From contig NZ_LAHO01000001.1 in NCBI RefSeq assembly GCF_000987775.1, forward strand, positions 248,001-312,000: DNA of 64,000 bases, read 5' to 3'. The stretch's first letter is position 1, and every line of letters starts with the position of its first letter. Source of the DNA: Arsukibacterium ikkense. Its GTDB lineage: Bacteria > Pseudomonadota > Gammaproteobacteria > Enterobacterales > Alteromonadaceae. The notes under the pieces were generated by a model, which did no database searches, had not been told where the DNA came from, and saw only the letters and a program-made list of their open reading frames with translations. Position numbers and translations under genes: made by a program. Positions 28,429 through 38,148 of the stretch are shown here, piece after piece.

Positions 28429-28532
28429 ATTTTCGTTCAGCGCCAGCTTATCTGAGAAGTGATATATACTGCTGATTATATAAGGTAACTTTATTAGTGC
28501 TGTTACCTCTGAATTACAGCGTAGGGTAGCCC

Positions 28533-29861
28533 GTGAACACTACTGCCGGTATAGAATCATTGCAAAATAGCAGCAATAGTAATGTTGATACTATGTCAGA
28601 AGCCGAGCTGGTTTTATGCCCGCATTGCGACTTATTGCAGTATTTACCGACACTGGCGCCTGGCGAAGAAGCGCATTGCAGCCGCTGTCAGTATCAGTTA
28701 GATGCCCGGCAGCATGAACCGGTATTGCGCCCTGCGTTGTATGCCGGTTCGGCATTATTGATGCTGTTGCTGGCTAATCTGTTTCCGTTTGTCAGTATGG
28801 CGATAGCGGGCAACCGCAGTGAAATCCATTTTTTTGATACTTCAGCGGTGCTGTTCAGTGAGTATCAGCAAGTACTGGCCATTTTAGTCTGGCTGTTTAT
28901 TCAGGCGGTGCCGGCTTTTTGTATGTTGGCTGTTATTTACCTTAAAGTGGGGATGTGGTACCGCTTACCTGCCATGATCTGGGTGGCCAGGGTGCTCTAT
29001 ATGCTTAAGCCCTGGAGTATGGTTGATATTTTTCTGATGGGTTTGTTAATCAGCTTTGTGAAGCTGGTGGCCACTGCCGAAATTTCACTGGGTATGAGTT
29101 TCTGGGCCTTTTGCTTATTTTGTCTGTTACATTTACGTACCTTTCAGGTGTTAGACCGCCATGCATTGTGGGCCAGTATTGCGCCGAGCCCGCAGCCTGA
29201 TTGCGCGGTGCAGGTGGGTAGTACCGGTTTGGCCCAGCAATTAAAGCTATGCCATTGTTGTACGGCGGTGTTGCCACTGCACCAGGCGCATTGTAGTCGT
29301 TGTCATACTAAAGTTACCCCACGCCAGCCCGCCAGTTTACAGAAAACCATGGCGCTGTTGCTGACAGCTTGTGTGTTGTATATTCCGGCTAATTTATTAC
29401 CGATAATGCGTACGGTGTCGTTTGGTAATGTTACTGACTCCACCATTATCGGTGGTTTTATTATGATGTGGCAGGATGGGGAATATCCGGTAGCGATTAT
29501 TATCTTTTTAGCCAGTGTGGTGATCCCTATTATTAAAATGCTGGTGATGTTCTGGTTATGTTATCTGGCCAGCACATCAAAACAGACCAATAGCAAGCAC
29601 AGTGGCACTGTATACCGCTTAGTTGACTGGGTGGGGCGGTGGTCAATGGTGGATGTGCTGGTAGTGGCTTTTATGGCTGCCATCGTGCGCTTCGGGCTGC
29701 TGGCCAGTGTTTATCCGGGCATTGGTGCCGTTTTATTTGCCGCCGTAGTGGTTACCACTATGCTGGCGGCAGTGAGCTTTGATCCCCGGCTGCTGTGGGA
29801 TGCGCAGGGGCAAACGGATTATCAGCAACATCAGCCAAATACAGAAGGAATAGCAAGGTGA
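28533..29861 (+). CDS. pqiA: PqiA: membrane subunit of the paraquat-inducible lipid-transport system
   Basis: Inner-membrane partner of the MCE protein PqiB, proposed to take part in lipid movement between membranes. The 442-residue protein is two repeated PqiA domains, each with a Cys-rich head and four membrane segments: CPHC and CSRC at residues 29-52, and CHCC and CSRC again near 237-257. The GTG start at 28533 has AGGG six bases upstream; an ATG at 28593 is a possible later start. The stop overlaps the pqiB GTG. In E. coli pqiABC is induced by redox-cycling drugs through SoxRS; no clear soxbox was seen here. Confidence 0.92.
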   Translation: MNTTAGIESLQNSSNSNVDTMSEAELVLCPHCDLLQYLPTLAPGEEAHCSRCQYQLDARQHEPVLRPALYAGSALLMLLLANLFPFVSMAIAGNRSEIHFFDTSAVLFSEYQQVLAILVWLFIQAVPAFCMLAVIYLKVGMWYRLPAMIWVARVLYMLKPWSMVDIFLMGLLISFVKLVATAEISLGMSFWAFCLFCLLHLRTFQVLDRHALWASIAPSPQPDCAVQVGSTGLAQQLKLCHCCTAVLPLHQAHCSRCHTKVTPRQPASLQKTMALLLTACVLYIPANLLPIMRTVSFGNVTDSTIIGGFIMMWQDGEYPVAIIIFLASVVIPIIKMLVMFWLCYLASTSKQTNSKHSGTVYRLVDWVGRWSMVDVLVVAFMAAIVRFGLLASVYPGIGAVLFAAVVVTTMLAAVSFDPRLLWDAQGQTDYQQHQPNTEGIAR

Positions 29862-31531
29862 CTGAGTCGGCGCAAGTTCAGGCTAACGTTCGGGTAATAA
29901 AGCAGTGGTCGCCTATCTGGGTCGTACCCATAGCTGCAGTGTTAATAGGGCTGTGGATGCTATTTAGTCATTTTCAGCAGCAAGGGGTCATGTTGTTGCT
30001 TGTTGCCGAAGATGCTGAAGGCATTGTTGCCGGCAAAACCCAGATTAAGAATCGCAGTGTTGATGTTGGCCAGGTGGTATCGGTGGAACTGAGTGATGAT
30101 TTAACCCAGGTGTTGATCCAGGCACGGATGAAACCGAATATGACACCGTTGCTCAACGCTGGCTCTCAGTTTTGGGTGGTGAAGCCCCAGATTGGCCGTG
30201 GCGGGGTCACCGGCTTAAATACGTTATTGTCAGGCGTATATATCGAATTGCAGCCCGGTGATGCCGGCACCACTGAACTGACCCATCCGTTGTTAAATGC
30301 TCCCCCGGTGGCGCCGGCAGATGCACCTGGGATCAGAGTTAAATTGAACTCAGCAGATACCACCGGCTTGGCGGTGGGCGATCCGGTGTTATATCGCGGC
30401 TACGAAGTGGGCACCGTTGAACTACGGGATTTTAATCTGGAGCAACGTAATACTCAGTTCCAGCTTTATATTCGCGAACCCTATGACGATCTGGTCAGTG
30501 ATAATGTTCGGTTTTGGTTAAGTAGTGGTGTCGCCTTTGATCTGTCTGCAGAGGGCTTAAGTGTGGATATTGGTTCAGCCACCACACTGCTAACAGGTGG
30601 GGTGAGTTTTGATTTAATGGACGGCTGGCCTGTTGGCGAGCGCGCTGCTGATGGCAGTGAATTTCAATTGTTTCCTGATAAGCAAAGTATTCAGGAAGGC
30701 TTATATAGTCACTATATTGAATACCTGGTGTTTTTTGATGAATCTGTGCGTGGCTTAAAAGCGGGTGCGCCAGTCGAGTATCGAGGGGTACGGGTAGGGA
30801 CGGTGGCCACGGTGCCATTTTTCTTCGCAATTGATAAACCCTTTGAAGTGTCGCTGCAGCAGGGTATTCCGGTTCTTATCCGGATAGAGTCGGGCCGGCT
30901 GTACGAAAAGCTGAATTTAAAGCAACTGGATATCGAGCTGCAAGACGCCATTAGCCGTGGCCTGCATGCAGTATTAAAAACCGGTAGTTTAATTACCGGC
31001 GCCTTATATGTTGATTTGGACATTAATAGTAGTTGGCTGGATGATGACAAACATCAACAGTTATTTGCTGAGCAGCAGCAGCTGAGCACTTCGGCAGGTT
31101 ATCCTGCATTGCCTTCTGCTCGCAGTGGTTTTAGCAATATGGAACAAAAACTACTGATGGCGCTGGATAAAATTAATAATTTGCCAGTTGAATCAATGTT
31201 AGCTCAGGGTGAGCAAACCCTGGCTGCTACCAACCAAGTGATGGCAAACGCCCAGCAGCTGGTACTGAGCATGCAATCATTAATGGACCAGCCGCAGTTG
31301 CAACAATTGCCTGCTGATATCCAGCTGAGTTTGCAGCAGTTACGTGCAACATTGCAGGGATTTAGCCCAGATGCCGCAGCCTACGGTAGTGTCAGTGCTA
31401 ACCTGCAGGCACTGGAGCAGGTACTGCGGGAGTTACAACCTGTGATAAAAACATTGAACCAGCAGAGTAACTCGTTAATTTTTAATGCCAGTGATTCAGC
31501 TGAACCTGAACCAAGGAAAGCCAGACCATGA
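29858..31531 (+). CDS. pqiB: PqiB: MCE-domain lipid transport tunnel protein
   Basis: A 557-residue inner-membrane-anchored protein whose three MCE domains stack as hexameric rings to form a periplasmic tunnel. One N-terminal membrane helix (IWVVPIAAVLIGLWMLF) is followed by MCE repeats (AEGIVAGKTQIKNRSVDVGQVVSVELS; VKLNSADTTGLAVGDPVLYRGYEVGTVE; EYLVFFDESVRGLKAGAPVEYRGVRVG) and a C-terminal coiled coil rich in Gln and Leu. The GTG at 29858 overlaps the pqiA stop (GTGA) and has AAGGA eight bases upstream; the longer frame opening at 29795 is not used. Confidence 0.93.
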   Translation: MTESAQVQANVRVIKQWSPIWVVPIAAVLIGLWMLFSHFQQQGVMLLLVAEDAEGIVAGKTQIKNRSVDVGQVVSVELSDDLTQVLIQARMKPNMTPLLNAGSQFWVVKPQIGRGGVTGLNTLLSGVYIELQPGDAGTTELTHPLLNAPPVAPADAPGIRVKLNSADTTGLAVGDPVLYRGYEVGTVELRDFNLEQRNTQFQLYIREPYDDLVSDNVRFWLSSGVAFDLSAEGLSVDIGSATTLLTGGVSFDLMDGWPVGERAADGSEFQLFPDKQSIQEGLYSHYIEYLVFFDESVRGLKAGAPVEYRGVRVGTVATVPFFFAIDKPFEVSLQQGIPVLIRIESGRLYEKLNLKQLDIELQDAISRGLHAVLKTGSLITGALYVDLDINSSWLDDDKHQQLFAEQQQLSTSAGYPALPSARSGFSNMEQKLLMALDKINNLPVESMLAQGEQTLAATNQVMANAQQLVLSMQSLMDQPQLQQLPADIQLSLQQLRATLQGFSPDAAAYGSVSANLQALEQVLRELQPVIKTLNQQSNSLIFNASDSAEPEPRKARP

Positions 31532-32091
31532 AATTATTGCTGCCGTTAGTTGCAATCACCCTGCTTAGCGCTTGCGCTGGCAACGCCCAGGTTAACTATT
31601 ATCAGGTATCGATGCCGCTGGCAGCTGCTACGGCAGTAAGTGAAACACAAGGCACCCTGCCGTTGCAGCTACAACCTGTCAAAGTGGCCAATTACCTCAA
31701 TGGCGCTGGCCTGGTAATGCAACGCTCTGAGGTTGAACTGGTTGTTGCCAGCCGCAATTTATGGGCGGATGCGTTGGATCAGCAACTGTACCGGTTGCTG
31801 GCAGAGCAAATACGGGCAAGGCTGCCAGGGATACCGGTAGCCACAGCGACTGACCCCGCGGCCATCAGGTTACACCTTACCATTGACCGGTTTCATGCCC
31901 AGGCCAACGGCAACGCCGTGATTAGCGGCTTTTACAGCTTAGATGCGCCAAAGGGCCGGATCACGCAGTCTTTCAGCTATCAGCGGCCGCTGGACGCAGA
32001 TGGTTATCCGGCATTGGTCAGGGCACTTAGCCATAGCTGGCAACAGCTGGTTAGCGATCTCATCGTACATATCGAGCAGCAATACTTGTAA
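31528..32091 (+). CDS. pqiC: PqiC: outer-membrane lipoprotein of the Pqi system
   Basis: A 187-residue lipoprotein with signal MKLLLPLVAITLLSAC (Cys16 lipidated). The mature part matches the PqiC/YmbA family (DUF330): YYQVSMP, LQPVKVANYLNGAGLVMQRS and LWADALDQQLYRLLAEQI. The ATG overlaps the pqiB stop (ATGA), closing the pqiABC operon. It is thought to cap the PqiB tunnel at the outer membrane. Confidence 0.92.
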   Translation: MKLLLPLVAITLLSACAGNAQVNYYQVSMPLAAATAVSETQGTLPLQLQPVKVANYLNGAGLVMQRSEVELVVASRNLWADALDQQLYRLLAEQIRARLPGIPVATATDPAAIRLHLTIDRFHAQANGNAVISGFYSLDAPKGRITQSFSYQRPLDADGYPALVRALSHSWQQLVSDLIVHIEQQYL

Positions 32092-32344
32092 TCTGTTTTG
32101 CTTCAAGGTATCTTTCTGGACGGCTAGACGTTAAAAAGTCTTTGTTGATTCGCTGGCGAAATGGCTGGTATCACTCAGTTTTATTATTAAGCTGGCGTGC
32201 TTCACTCCATAATGGCTGGATTAAAGCAGCAGCGCGCTGGTGTTTAAACTATGCTGTTTGCAATGGTTTTAATGAGATAAAACACTGGTCGGGCTGCAGG
32301 CGCGCTTGCTGCTGTAACAGCGCTACGCAAAGGAGAACAGGCAG
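32092..32344 (+). other. Gap between pqiC and oadG
   Basis: Noncoding as far as I can see. A 69-codon frame here (32142-32348) has no ribosome site and a Trp/Arg/Cys-rich composition unlike a real protein. I see no clear terminator for pqiC; the oad promoter presumably lies here. Confidence 0.4.
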
Positions 32345-32587
32345 ATGATAACTGATTTATTGCTTGAAGCAGCGAACCTGATGCTAATTGGGATGGCAAC
32401 AGTTTTTATATTTTTACTGCTGCTGGTATTGCTGATGACGCTTATGAGCAAGGTATTACGCCGTTTTACGCCGGTAAAGCTAGCCGATAAAGTTATTAAA
32501 TCTGACGTCAATAATACAGGGGTGTCGCCCGCTATCGTTGCCGCTATCAGCGCTGCGGTGCACCAGTATCGCCAACAACATAAATAA
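32345..32587 (+). CDS. oadG: Oxaloacetate decarboxylase gamma subunit
   Basis: Small membrane subunit of the Na+-pumping oxaloacetate decarboxylase; it holds the complex together and binds zinc through its C-terminal tail. The 80 residues comprise a single N-terminal membrane helix (LMLIGMATVFIFLLLLVLLMTLM) and a soluble tail ending HQYRQQHK. AAGGAG precedes the start. It is followed after 12 bases by oadA, the normal G-A-B order. Confidence 0.9.
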   Translation: MITDLLLEAANLMLIGMATVFIFLLLLVLLMTLMSKVLRRFTPVKLADKVIKSDVNNTGVSPAIVAAISAAVHQYRQQHK

Positions 32588-32599
32588 GAGGAAGCTGGC

Positions 32600-34381
32600 A
32601 TGACCAAGCCTTTGTTATTAACAGAGTTAGTGTTGCGCGACGCGCACCAGTCTTTACTGGCCACCCGTTTACGGCTGGCTGATATGCTGCCCATCGCCAG
32701 TAAGCTAGATCAGGTTGGTTATTGGTCAGTGGAGTCGTGGGGCGGTGCTACCTTTGATTCCTGTATCCGTTATCTGGGGGAAGACCCCTGGCACCGTATT
32801 CGCGAGCTGAAGAAAGCGATGCCCAATACCAAACAACAAATGTTACTGCGTGGTCAAAACTTGCTGGGATACCGCCATTATGCGGATGATGTGGTAAAGG
32901 CCTTTGTGGAACGTGCGCATGCTAATGGTGTGGATGTGTTCCGTATTTTTGATGCCATGAATGACATCCGCAATTTACAAACCGCGGTGCAGGCTGCCAT
33001 CAGCATCGGTGCTCATGCGCAGGGCACTATTTCCTACACCGTGAGTCCGGTGCATACCATTGATATGTGGGTGGATATGGCTCGCCAGCTGGAAGACATG
33101 GGCTGTGACTCTATCTGTATTAAAGATATGGCCGGCTTACTGAAGCCGTATGTTGCCGAAGAGCTGGTCACCCGGATTAAAGAAGCGACTAAAATTCCTT
33201 TAGCGATGCAGTGCCACGCCACTACTGGCCTTAGCACTGCAACCTACCAGAAATCGATTGATGCTGGCATTGACATGCTTGATAGTGCAATTTCGTCGAT
33301 GAGTATGACTTATGGCCATAGTGCTACCGAAACCATGGTAGCCATTACCGAGGGTACGGAGCGTGATACCGGCCTGAATTTAGAATTACTGGCTGAAATA
33401 GCGGCTTACTTTCGGGACGTTCGCAAAAAATATGCCCGCTTTGAAGGTTCATTAAAAGGGGTAGATGCCCGTATTTTACTGGCCCAGGTACCAGGCGGTA
33501 TGTTAACCAACATGGAAAGCCAGTTAAAAGAGCAGGGTGCGCTGGATAAACTGGATGAAGTACTGAAAGAAATTCCGCGGGTACGGCAAGACTTAGGCTT
33601 TTTACCATTGGTTACCCCAACCTCACAAATTGTCGGCACTCAGGCAGTGCTGAATATCCTGACCGGCGAGCGCTACAAGAGCATAACCAAAGAAACCGCA
33701 GGCGTATTAAAAGGTGAATATGGCGCTACTCCGGCACCCGTGGACAGTGAGTTGCAGCTAAAAGTATTGGCCGGCGCCAAGCCGATAACCTGCCGTCCGG
33801 CTGATTTGCTGGAACCTGAATTAGATAAATTACATACCGAGTTGCTGGATTTAGCCAAAGCCGAATCGATCGACTTAGCCAGAGATACCATTGATGACGT
33901 GCTGACTTATGCATTGTTTCCGCAGGTCGGTTTGAAGTTCCTGAAAAACCGCAACAACCCGGCTGCTTTTGAGCCGGTGCCAGATGACAATGAGGATGAT
34001 AGTTCGCCCAAGTCGGTTAAAACAAGAGCCGTGACAACCGGCCCTGCAGCTTATAGCGTGCGGGTAGATGGTAAAGCGTATGAAGTGGAAGTGGCACCTA
34101 GCGGCGAATTAAGCAGCATTAAACCGGTAGTGTCGGAAAATATTCCGGGCAGCGCCTCCGTGACAGGCAGTGCGACGCTAAATGCGCCACTGGCTGGCAA
34201 TATCTGGAAAATTACCACCAAAGTGGGCGCTACGGTAAAGCGTGGTGATGTGGTGATTATTATGGAAGCGATGAAAATGGAAACTGAGGTGCGTGCCGTA
34301 GCGGATGGCACTATTGCGAGTATCCATGTTGCAGCGGGTGATGCGGTCAGTACCGGCGACGTACTGATCAGCTTTGAGTAA
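32600..34381 (+). CDS. oadA: Oxaloacetate decarboxylase alpha subunit (biotin protein)
   Basis: Cytoplasmic carboxyltransferase that moves CO2 from oxaloacetate to biotin, making pyruvate. The 593-residue protein begins [21 protein letters not shown], the TIM-barrel with its metal site, followed by the PYC-OADA domain. The biotin carrier domain at the C terminus has EAMKMETEV near residue 555. A charged, Pro- and Ala-containing linker (about 455-520) separates them. It works with OadB, which decarboxylates carboxybiotin and exports Na+. Confidence 0.95.
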   Translation: MTKPLLLTELVLRDAHQSLLATRLRLADMLPIASKLDQVGYWSVESWGGATFDSCIRYLGEDPWHRIRELKKAMPNTKQQMLLRGQNLLGYRHYADDVVKAFVERAHANGVDVFRIFDAMNDIRNLQTAVQAAISIGAHAQGTISYTVSPVHTIDMWVDMARQLEDMGCDSICIKDMAGLLKPYVAEELVTRIKEATKIPLAMQCHATTGLSTATYQKSIDAGIDMLDSAISSMSMTYGHSATETMVAITEGTERDTGLNLELLAEIAAYFRDVRKKYARFEGSLKGVDARILLAQVPGGMLTNMESQLKEQGALDKLDEVLKEIPRVRQDLGFLPLVTPTSQIVGTQAVLNILTGERYKSITKETAGVLKGEYGATPAPVDSELQLKVLAGAKPITCRPADLLEPELDKLHTELLDLAKAESIDLARDTIDDVLTYALFPQVGLKFLKNRNNPAAFEPVPDDNEDDSSPKSVKTRAVTTGPAAYSVRVDGKAYEVEVAPSGELSSIKPVVSENIPGSASVTGSATLNAPLAGNIWKITTKVGATVKRGDVVIIMEAMKMETEVRAVADGTIASIHVAAGDAVSTGDVLISFE

Positions 34382-34405
34382 TGCAGCCGGCACTAAGGAA
34401 TTTAC

Positions 34406-35536
34406 ATGGACGCGCTTAATACTCTGATTGCTTCAACCGGTATAATGCACTTTACGGTGGGCCAGGTAGTCATGATGCTGGTTGGCTTTTTGCTGCTGTA
34501 TCTTGCTATCGTTCGTGGCTTTGAACCACTACTGCTGCTGCCGATTGGCTTTGGCGCCATTCTGACTAATATTCCGCTGGCCGGGATGGGAGAGCCGGGT
34601 GGCTTGCTGTATATGATCTATGAAGTGGGCATTGGCACTGGCTTTTTCCCGCTGTTGATCTTTATGGGCGTCGGCGCTATGACCGACTTCAGTGCGCTGA
34701 TAGCGAATCCGCGTATGTTGTTTCTGGGCGCTGCAGCGCAATTTGGTATTTTTGCTACCTTATTTGGTGCTATTGCCCTGAACTGGGTGCCAGGCTTAAG
34801 CTTTACCCTGCAAGAAGCTTCAGCTATTGCTATTATTGGCGGGGCAGATGGCCCAACTGCCATTTTCCTGGCGTCGAAGCTGGCACCAGACTTACTGGGT
34901 GCTATTGCGGTGGCCGCCTACTCTTATATGGCATTAGTGCCGATAATTCAGCCGCCTATTATGAAAGCCCTGACCACTAAAGCTGAACGGGAAGTTCAGA
35001 TGACCCAGCTTCGCCCGGTTGGCAAACGCGAGAAAATTATTTTCCCGTTAATGTTGGTCTTTCTGACAATATTATTATTACCCACTGCAGCGCCATTGAT
35101 TGGCATGTTTTGTCTGGGTAACCTGATGCGTGAATCCGGCGTGGTGGAGCGGCTTAGTAAAACCGCCCAGAATGAGCTGATTAATATTGTGACAATTTTC
35201 CTGGGGCTGGCGGTCGGTTCCAGATTAAGTGCTGATAAGTTTTTAACGGCTCAGACCTTAGGTATTTTGATCCTCGGCATGGTGGCGTTTGCTATTGGCA
35301 CTGCCGCCGGGGTACTTATGGCTAAGTTGATGGCTAAGCTGTCGAAGCAACCAATTAACCCGCTAATTGGTGCCGCCGGTGTGTCGGCCGTACCGATGGC
35401 CGCGCGGGTAGTGAATAAAGTAGGCTTGCAGGCTAATCCACATAACTTTTTGTTAATGCATGCCATGGGGCCTAATGTGGCGGGGGTGATTGGCTCGGCA
35501 GTTGCCGCGGGCATTTTACTGGCATTAGTGGGATAG
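34406..35536 (+). CDS. oadB: Oxaloacetate decarboxylase beta subunit (Na+ pump)
   Basis: Integral membrane subunit that couples carboxybiotin decarboxylation to Na+ export. The 376 residues have about nine to eleven membrane segments and the family motifs [44 protein letters not shown] (containing the essential Asp of the Na+ site) and [25 protein letters not shown] precedes the ATG, 24 bases after oadA. The next gene, anmK, is convergent. Confidence 0.96.
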   Translation: MDALNTLIASTGIMHFTVGQVVMMLVGFLLLYLAIVRGFEPLLLLPIGFGAILTNIPLAGMGEPGGLLYMIYEVGIGTGFFPLLIFMGVGAMTDFSALIANPRMLFLGAAAQFGIFATLFGAIALNWVPGLSFTLQEASAIAIIGGADGPTAIFLASKLAPDLLGAIAVAAYSYMALVPIIQPPIMKALTTKAEREVQMTQLRPVGKREKIIFPLMLVFLTILLLPTAAPLIGMFCLGNLMRESGVVERLSKTAQNELINIVTIFLGLAVGSRLSADKFLTAQTLGILILGMVAFAIGTAAGVLMAKLMAKLSKQPINPLIGAAGVSAVPMAARVVNKVGLQANPHNFLLMHAMGPNVAGVIGSAVAAGILLALVG

Positions 35537-35565
35537 TATTTATTTAACAGTAGCGTATTGGCTTA

Positions 35566-36648
35566 TCAGGGCTTATACGCTACGCCCAGCACGCAGGCCT
35601 TGCTGGCCCCGGTAACCTCAGGCAGGTTGCCGGGTACCTGATGCTGATAGGCCCAAGCCAGCCAGGCGAATGCCAGGGCTTCCACCCAGTCTGGCGCTAC
35701 GCCCAGTTTAGCGGTACTGCTAATCTGACAAGCAGGAAATAGCAGTGCTAAGTCAGCCATCAGTACCGGGTTGTGCGCACCACCACCACAAATAAATACC
35801 TGCTGCGGCTGGCTGGTTCGCAGGCTGTCGGCAATGGTGTGGGCTGTTAGCCGGCAAAGGGTACGTTGCACATCGGCGGGGAGGTATTGCTCTGGCTGAA
35901 ATTGCTGTAGCCAGTTCAGGTTGAAATATTCCCGGCCAGTACTTTTCGGCGCAGGCCGGCTAAAGTAAGGATCGGCCAGCATGGCGGCCAGCAATGCCGG
36001 TATCAGCTGGCCTTGCTGACAAAACTCACCGTCCATATCGTAATCTTTCGCCAGACACTGCATCACCCAATTATCAAGCAGAGCATTGCCCGGGCCGGTG
36101 TCAAAGCCGCTTACCGGCTGGTCGGGTACTAACAGGGTGACATTGGCAATGCCGCCAATATTAACCACTGCACGCCTGGCATCCGCTGTTGCAAATACCG
36201 CATCATGAAACGCCGGCACCAGCGGCGCGCCCTGACCGCCATAGGCAATATCTTTGCGCCGGAAATCGGCGATCACCGGAATTTGGCACAACATTGCCAG
36301 CTTGTGCATATCGCCAATCTGGTAACTGAAAGGCAGCCGGGCATCGGGTCGGTGACGAATGGTCTGGCCGTGGCAGCCAATGGCAGCAATGGCAGCTGCT
36401 TCAATACCGGCCTGGCTAAGCAGAAGCTGCACTCCTGCAGCATAGCTATAGGCTAGTTGTTGCTCAGCCAGACCAAGCAATTCAATTTCATTATCGCCGG
36501 GCTGGCAAAGTTGCTGTAGCTGTTGTTTTAGCTCAGCGGGGAAAGGCTGGAGTAAGCTGCTGATAATTCGCGGTTGTGGGGTAAAACCGGCCAGCACCAG
36601 GTCGATGCCATCGAGGCTGGTGCCAGACATAATGCCAATATAGTACAT
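35566..36648 (-). CDS. anmK: Anhydro-N-acetylmuramic acid kinase
   Basis: Phosphorylates and opens 1,6-anhydroMurNAc to MurNAc-6-phosphate in cell-wall recycling. The 360 residues begin MYYIGIMSGTSLDGIDLVL, the ATP-binding signature, with IGCHGQTIRHRP, NIGGIANVTLL and GFDTGPGNALLDNW further on. It follows the murein endopeptidase gene by 12 bases on the same strand, so both act on peptidoglycan and are probably one operon. Confidence 0.96.
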   Translation of the reverse strand: MYYIGIMSGTSLDGIDLVLAGFTPQPRIISSLLQPFPAELKQQLQQLCQPGDNEIELLGLAEQQLAYSYAAGVQLLLSQAGIEAAAIAAIGCHGQTIRHRPDARLPFSYQIGDMHKLAMLCQIPVIADFRRKDIAYGGQGAPLVPAFHDAVFATADARRAVVNIGGIANVTLLVPDQPVSGFDTGPGNALLDNWVMQCLAKDYDMDGEFCQQGQLIPALLAAMLADPYFSRPAPKSTGREYFNLNWLQQFQPEQYLPADVQRTLCRLTAHTIADSLRTSQPQQVFICGGGAHNPVLMADLALLFPACQISSTAKLGVAPDWVEALAFAWLAWAYQHQVPGNLPEVTGASKACVLGVAYKP

Positions 36649-36660
36649 AGGCTTGCTGCT

Positions 36661-38013
36661 TTAAGAGGCCGTTTTCGCTAACAGTACCCGTTCTTTTGTT
36701 TGCAGCTCGGCCAGGATAGGCGCCGTAGTAGCTACAAAGCTGTCGCGCTCAGCACCCTGTAACGGGGTGGCTTGCGGTAATTTAACGGTACGCGGATTAC
36801 GGTGTACGCCATTGACTAAAAACTCATAGTGTAAGTGGGCGCCCGTCACTCTGCCGGTTGCACCAAGCCTGCCAATGGTTGCACCCTGTTTTACCCGATC
36901 ACCGGTTTTTACGTTGCGCCGGGACAAATGCAGGTATTTAGTCACAATGTTGTTGGCGTGCTGAATAAACACATAGTTGCCATTTAAGTTGTTATAACCG
37001 GACTGGGTAACCCGGCCATCGCCAGCTGCCATAATAGGGGTACCGACCGGGGCCACATAATCTACGCCATTATGGGCGCGAACTGTACCTAATACCGGAT
37101 GTAGGCGGCGCGGATTAAAATTAGAACTTACATATTGAAAACTGACCGGCGCACGCAAGAACGCCTGGCGCATACTGGCACCATCAGGTTTGTAGTAATT
37201 GCCATCGGTGTGGCGGATGGCCTGAATAACCTGGCCCTGATTCTGAAATTGGGCAGCGATTATAGTGCCATAGCCAGCAAAGTCACCATCAACATAATTT
37301 GCCTGATACAGCACACTAAAGCTGTCGCCAGAGCGTAAATCCAGGCCAAAATCTATATCCCAACCAAAAATACCGGCCAGATTCATAATCTGCGCTTCAG
37401 ATAAGCCGGCTTCAATACCGGCGCGCCAAAAGCTGGTTTGTATTTCTGCGCTGGCAAATTGCTGGCGGTGTTCAATCTCTTTCTCTAACTCTGTGGCAGT
37501 ATACTGTCCCTGCGCATCACGGCTGATTATTAGGGTTTTAAGTTTGTTGATAGCGTAACGCAGTTCAGCAAGTTCACCCTGATCGTCCAACCCAAACTCA
37601 AGGGTTTCACCGGGGAACAGTCTGGTCAGGGTTTTAGTGTTGTCGCCAAGTGCCAGAATAGCCAGCATGGTTTGCTGACTGACATTGGCTTTACGAAACA
37701 AACTGGATAACACATCGCCGCGTTGGACCTGCAGGCTGGCCCATTGCAGCTTGTGCTCTGGCTCTGGCTCAAAGGCAATTTCCAGTTCAGATATGTCGGC
37801 TGACATGCCCTGCGCTAATTGTTGTTCAGTATGCGGAATATCAAGGCTGTAACGTTTACCCACTTGAAGGGCTGAACTATTACTGCTTTTCGATGCAGAA
37901 GCCTGCTCAGAGGGAAGTAACAAAATTACGGCTAAACCTACCGATATCGCAAGGATCAAAGCACGGTGTCGAGAAGGAATTTTTGCTACCAGTTGCCGCA
38001 TAATACCTGTCAT
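36661..38013 (-). CDS. mepM: M23-family murein DD-endopeptidase, MepM-like
   Basis: Predicted zinc endopeptidase that cuts peptide cross-links between glycan strands. The 450-residue protein has an N-terminal membrane anchor (ALILAISVGLAVILLL), an OapA/LysM-like region with RGDVLSSLFRKANVSQQTMLAIL near 95-120, and a C-terminal peptidase M23 domain. The metal-site motifs are HNGVDY (HxxxD) and HLHYEF (HxH). An ATG four codons in (38001) has AGG closer to ideal spacing. Divergent from tyrS, as in Pseudomonas and relatives. Confidence 0.9.
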   Translation of the reverse strand: MTGIMRQLVAKIPSRHRALILAISVGLAVILLLPSEQASASKSSNSSALQVGKRYSLDIPHTEQQLAQGMSADISELEIAFEPEPEHKLQWASLQVQRGDVLSSLFRKANVSQQTMLAILALGDNTKTLTRLFPGETLEFGLDDQGELAELRYAINKLKTLIISRDAQGQYTATELEKEIEHRQQFASAEIQTSFWRAGIEAGLSEAQIMNLAGIFGWDIDFGLDLRSGDSFSVLYQANYVDGDFAGYGTIIAAQFQNQGQVIQAIRHTDGNYYKPDGASMRQAFLRAPVSFQYVSSNFNPRRLHPVLGTVRAHNGVDYVAPVGTPIMAAGDGRVTQSGYNNLNGNYVFIQHANNIVTKYLHLSRRNVKTGDRVKQGATIGRLGATGRVTGAHLHYEFLVNGVHRNPRTVKLPQATPLQGAERDSFVATTAPILAELQTKERVLLAKTAS

Positions 38014-38095
38014 CTGCTTAAAATGTACAAAAACCGAGCATAAAGGTTTTTTTTCGAAGATACCAGACTTTTGTGCGTTTCCCCTGGCTGGAACA

Positions 38096-38104
38096 TGCTA
38101 TAGA
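38096..38104 (+). promoter_or_regulatory. Candidate extended -10 promoter for tyrS
   Basis: TGC followed by TATAGA (38099-38104) forms an extended -10 element about 45 bases before tyrS. No good -35 is present, as is common with extended -10 promoters. Confidence 0.4.
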
Positions 38105-38148
38105 ATGGCCGTTGTTTAAGCAAAATTGCACTATGTCAGGAGTGAAAA

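Noticed and set aside
32142..32348. 69-codon ORF between pqiC and oadG
   Set aside because: Trp/Arg/Cys-heavy, no ribosome site, overlaps the oadG start.
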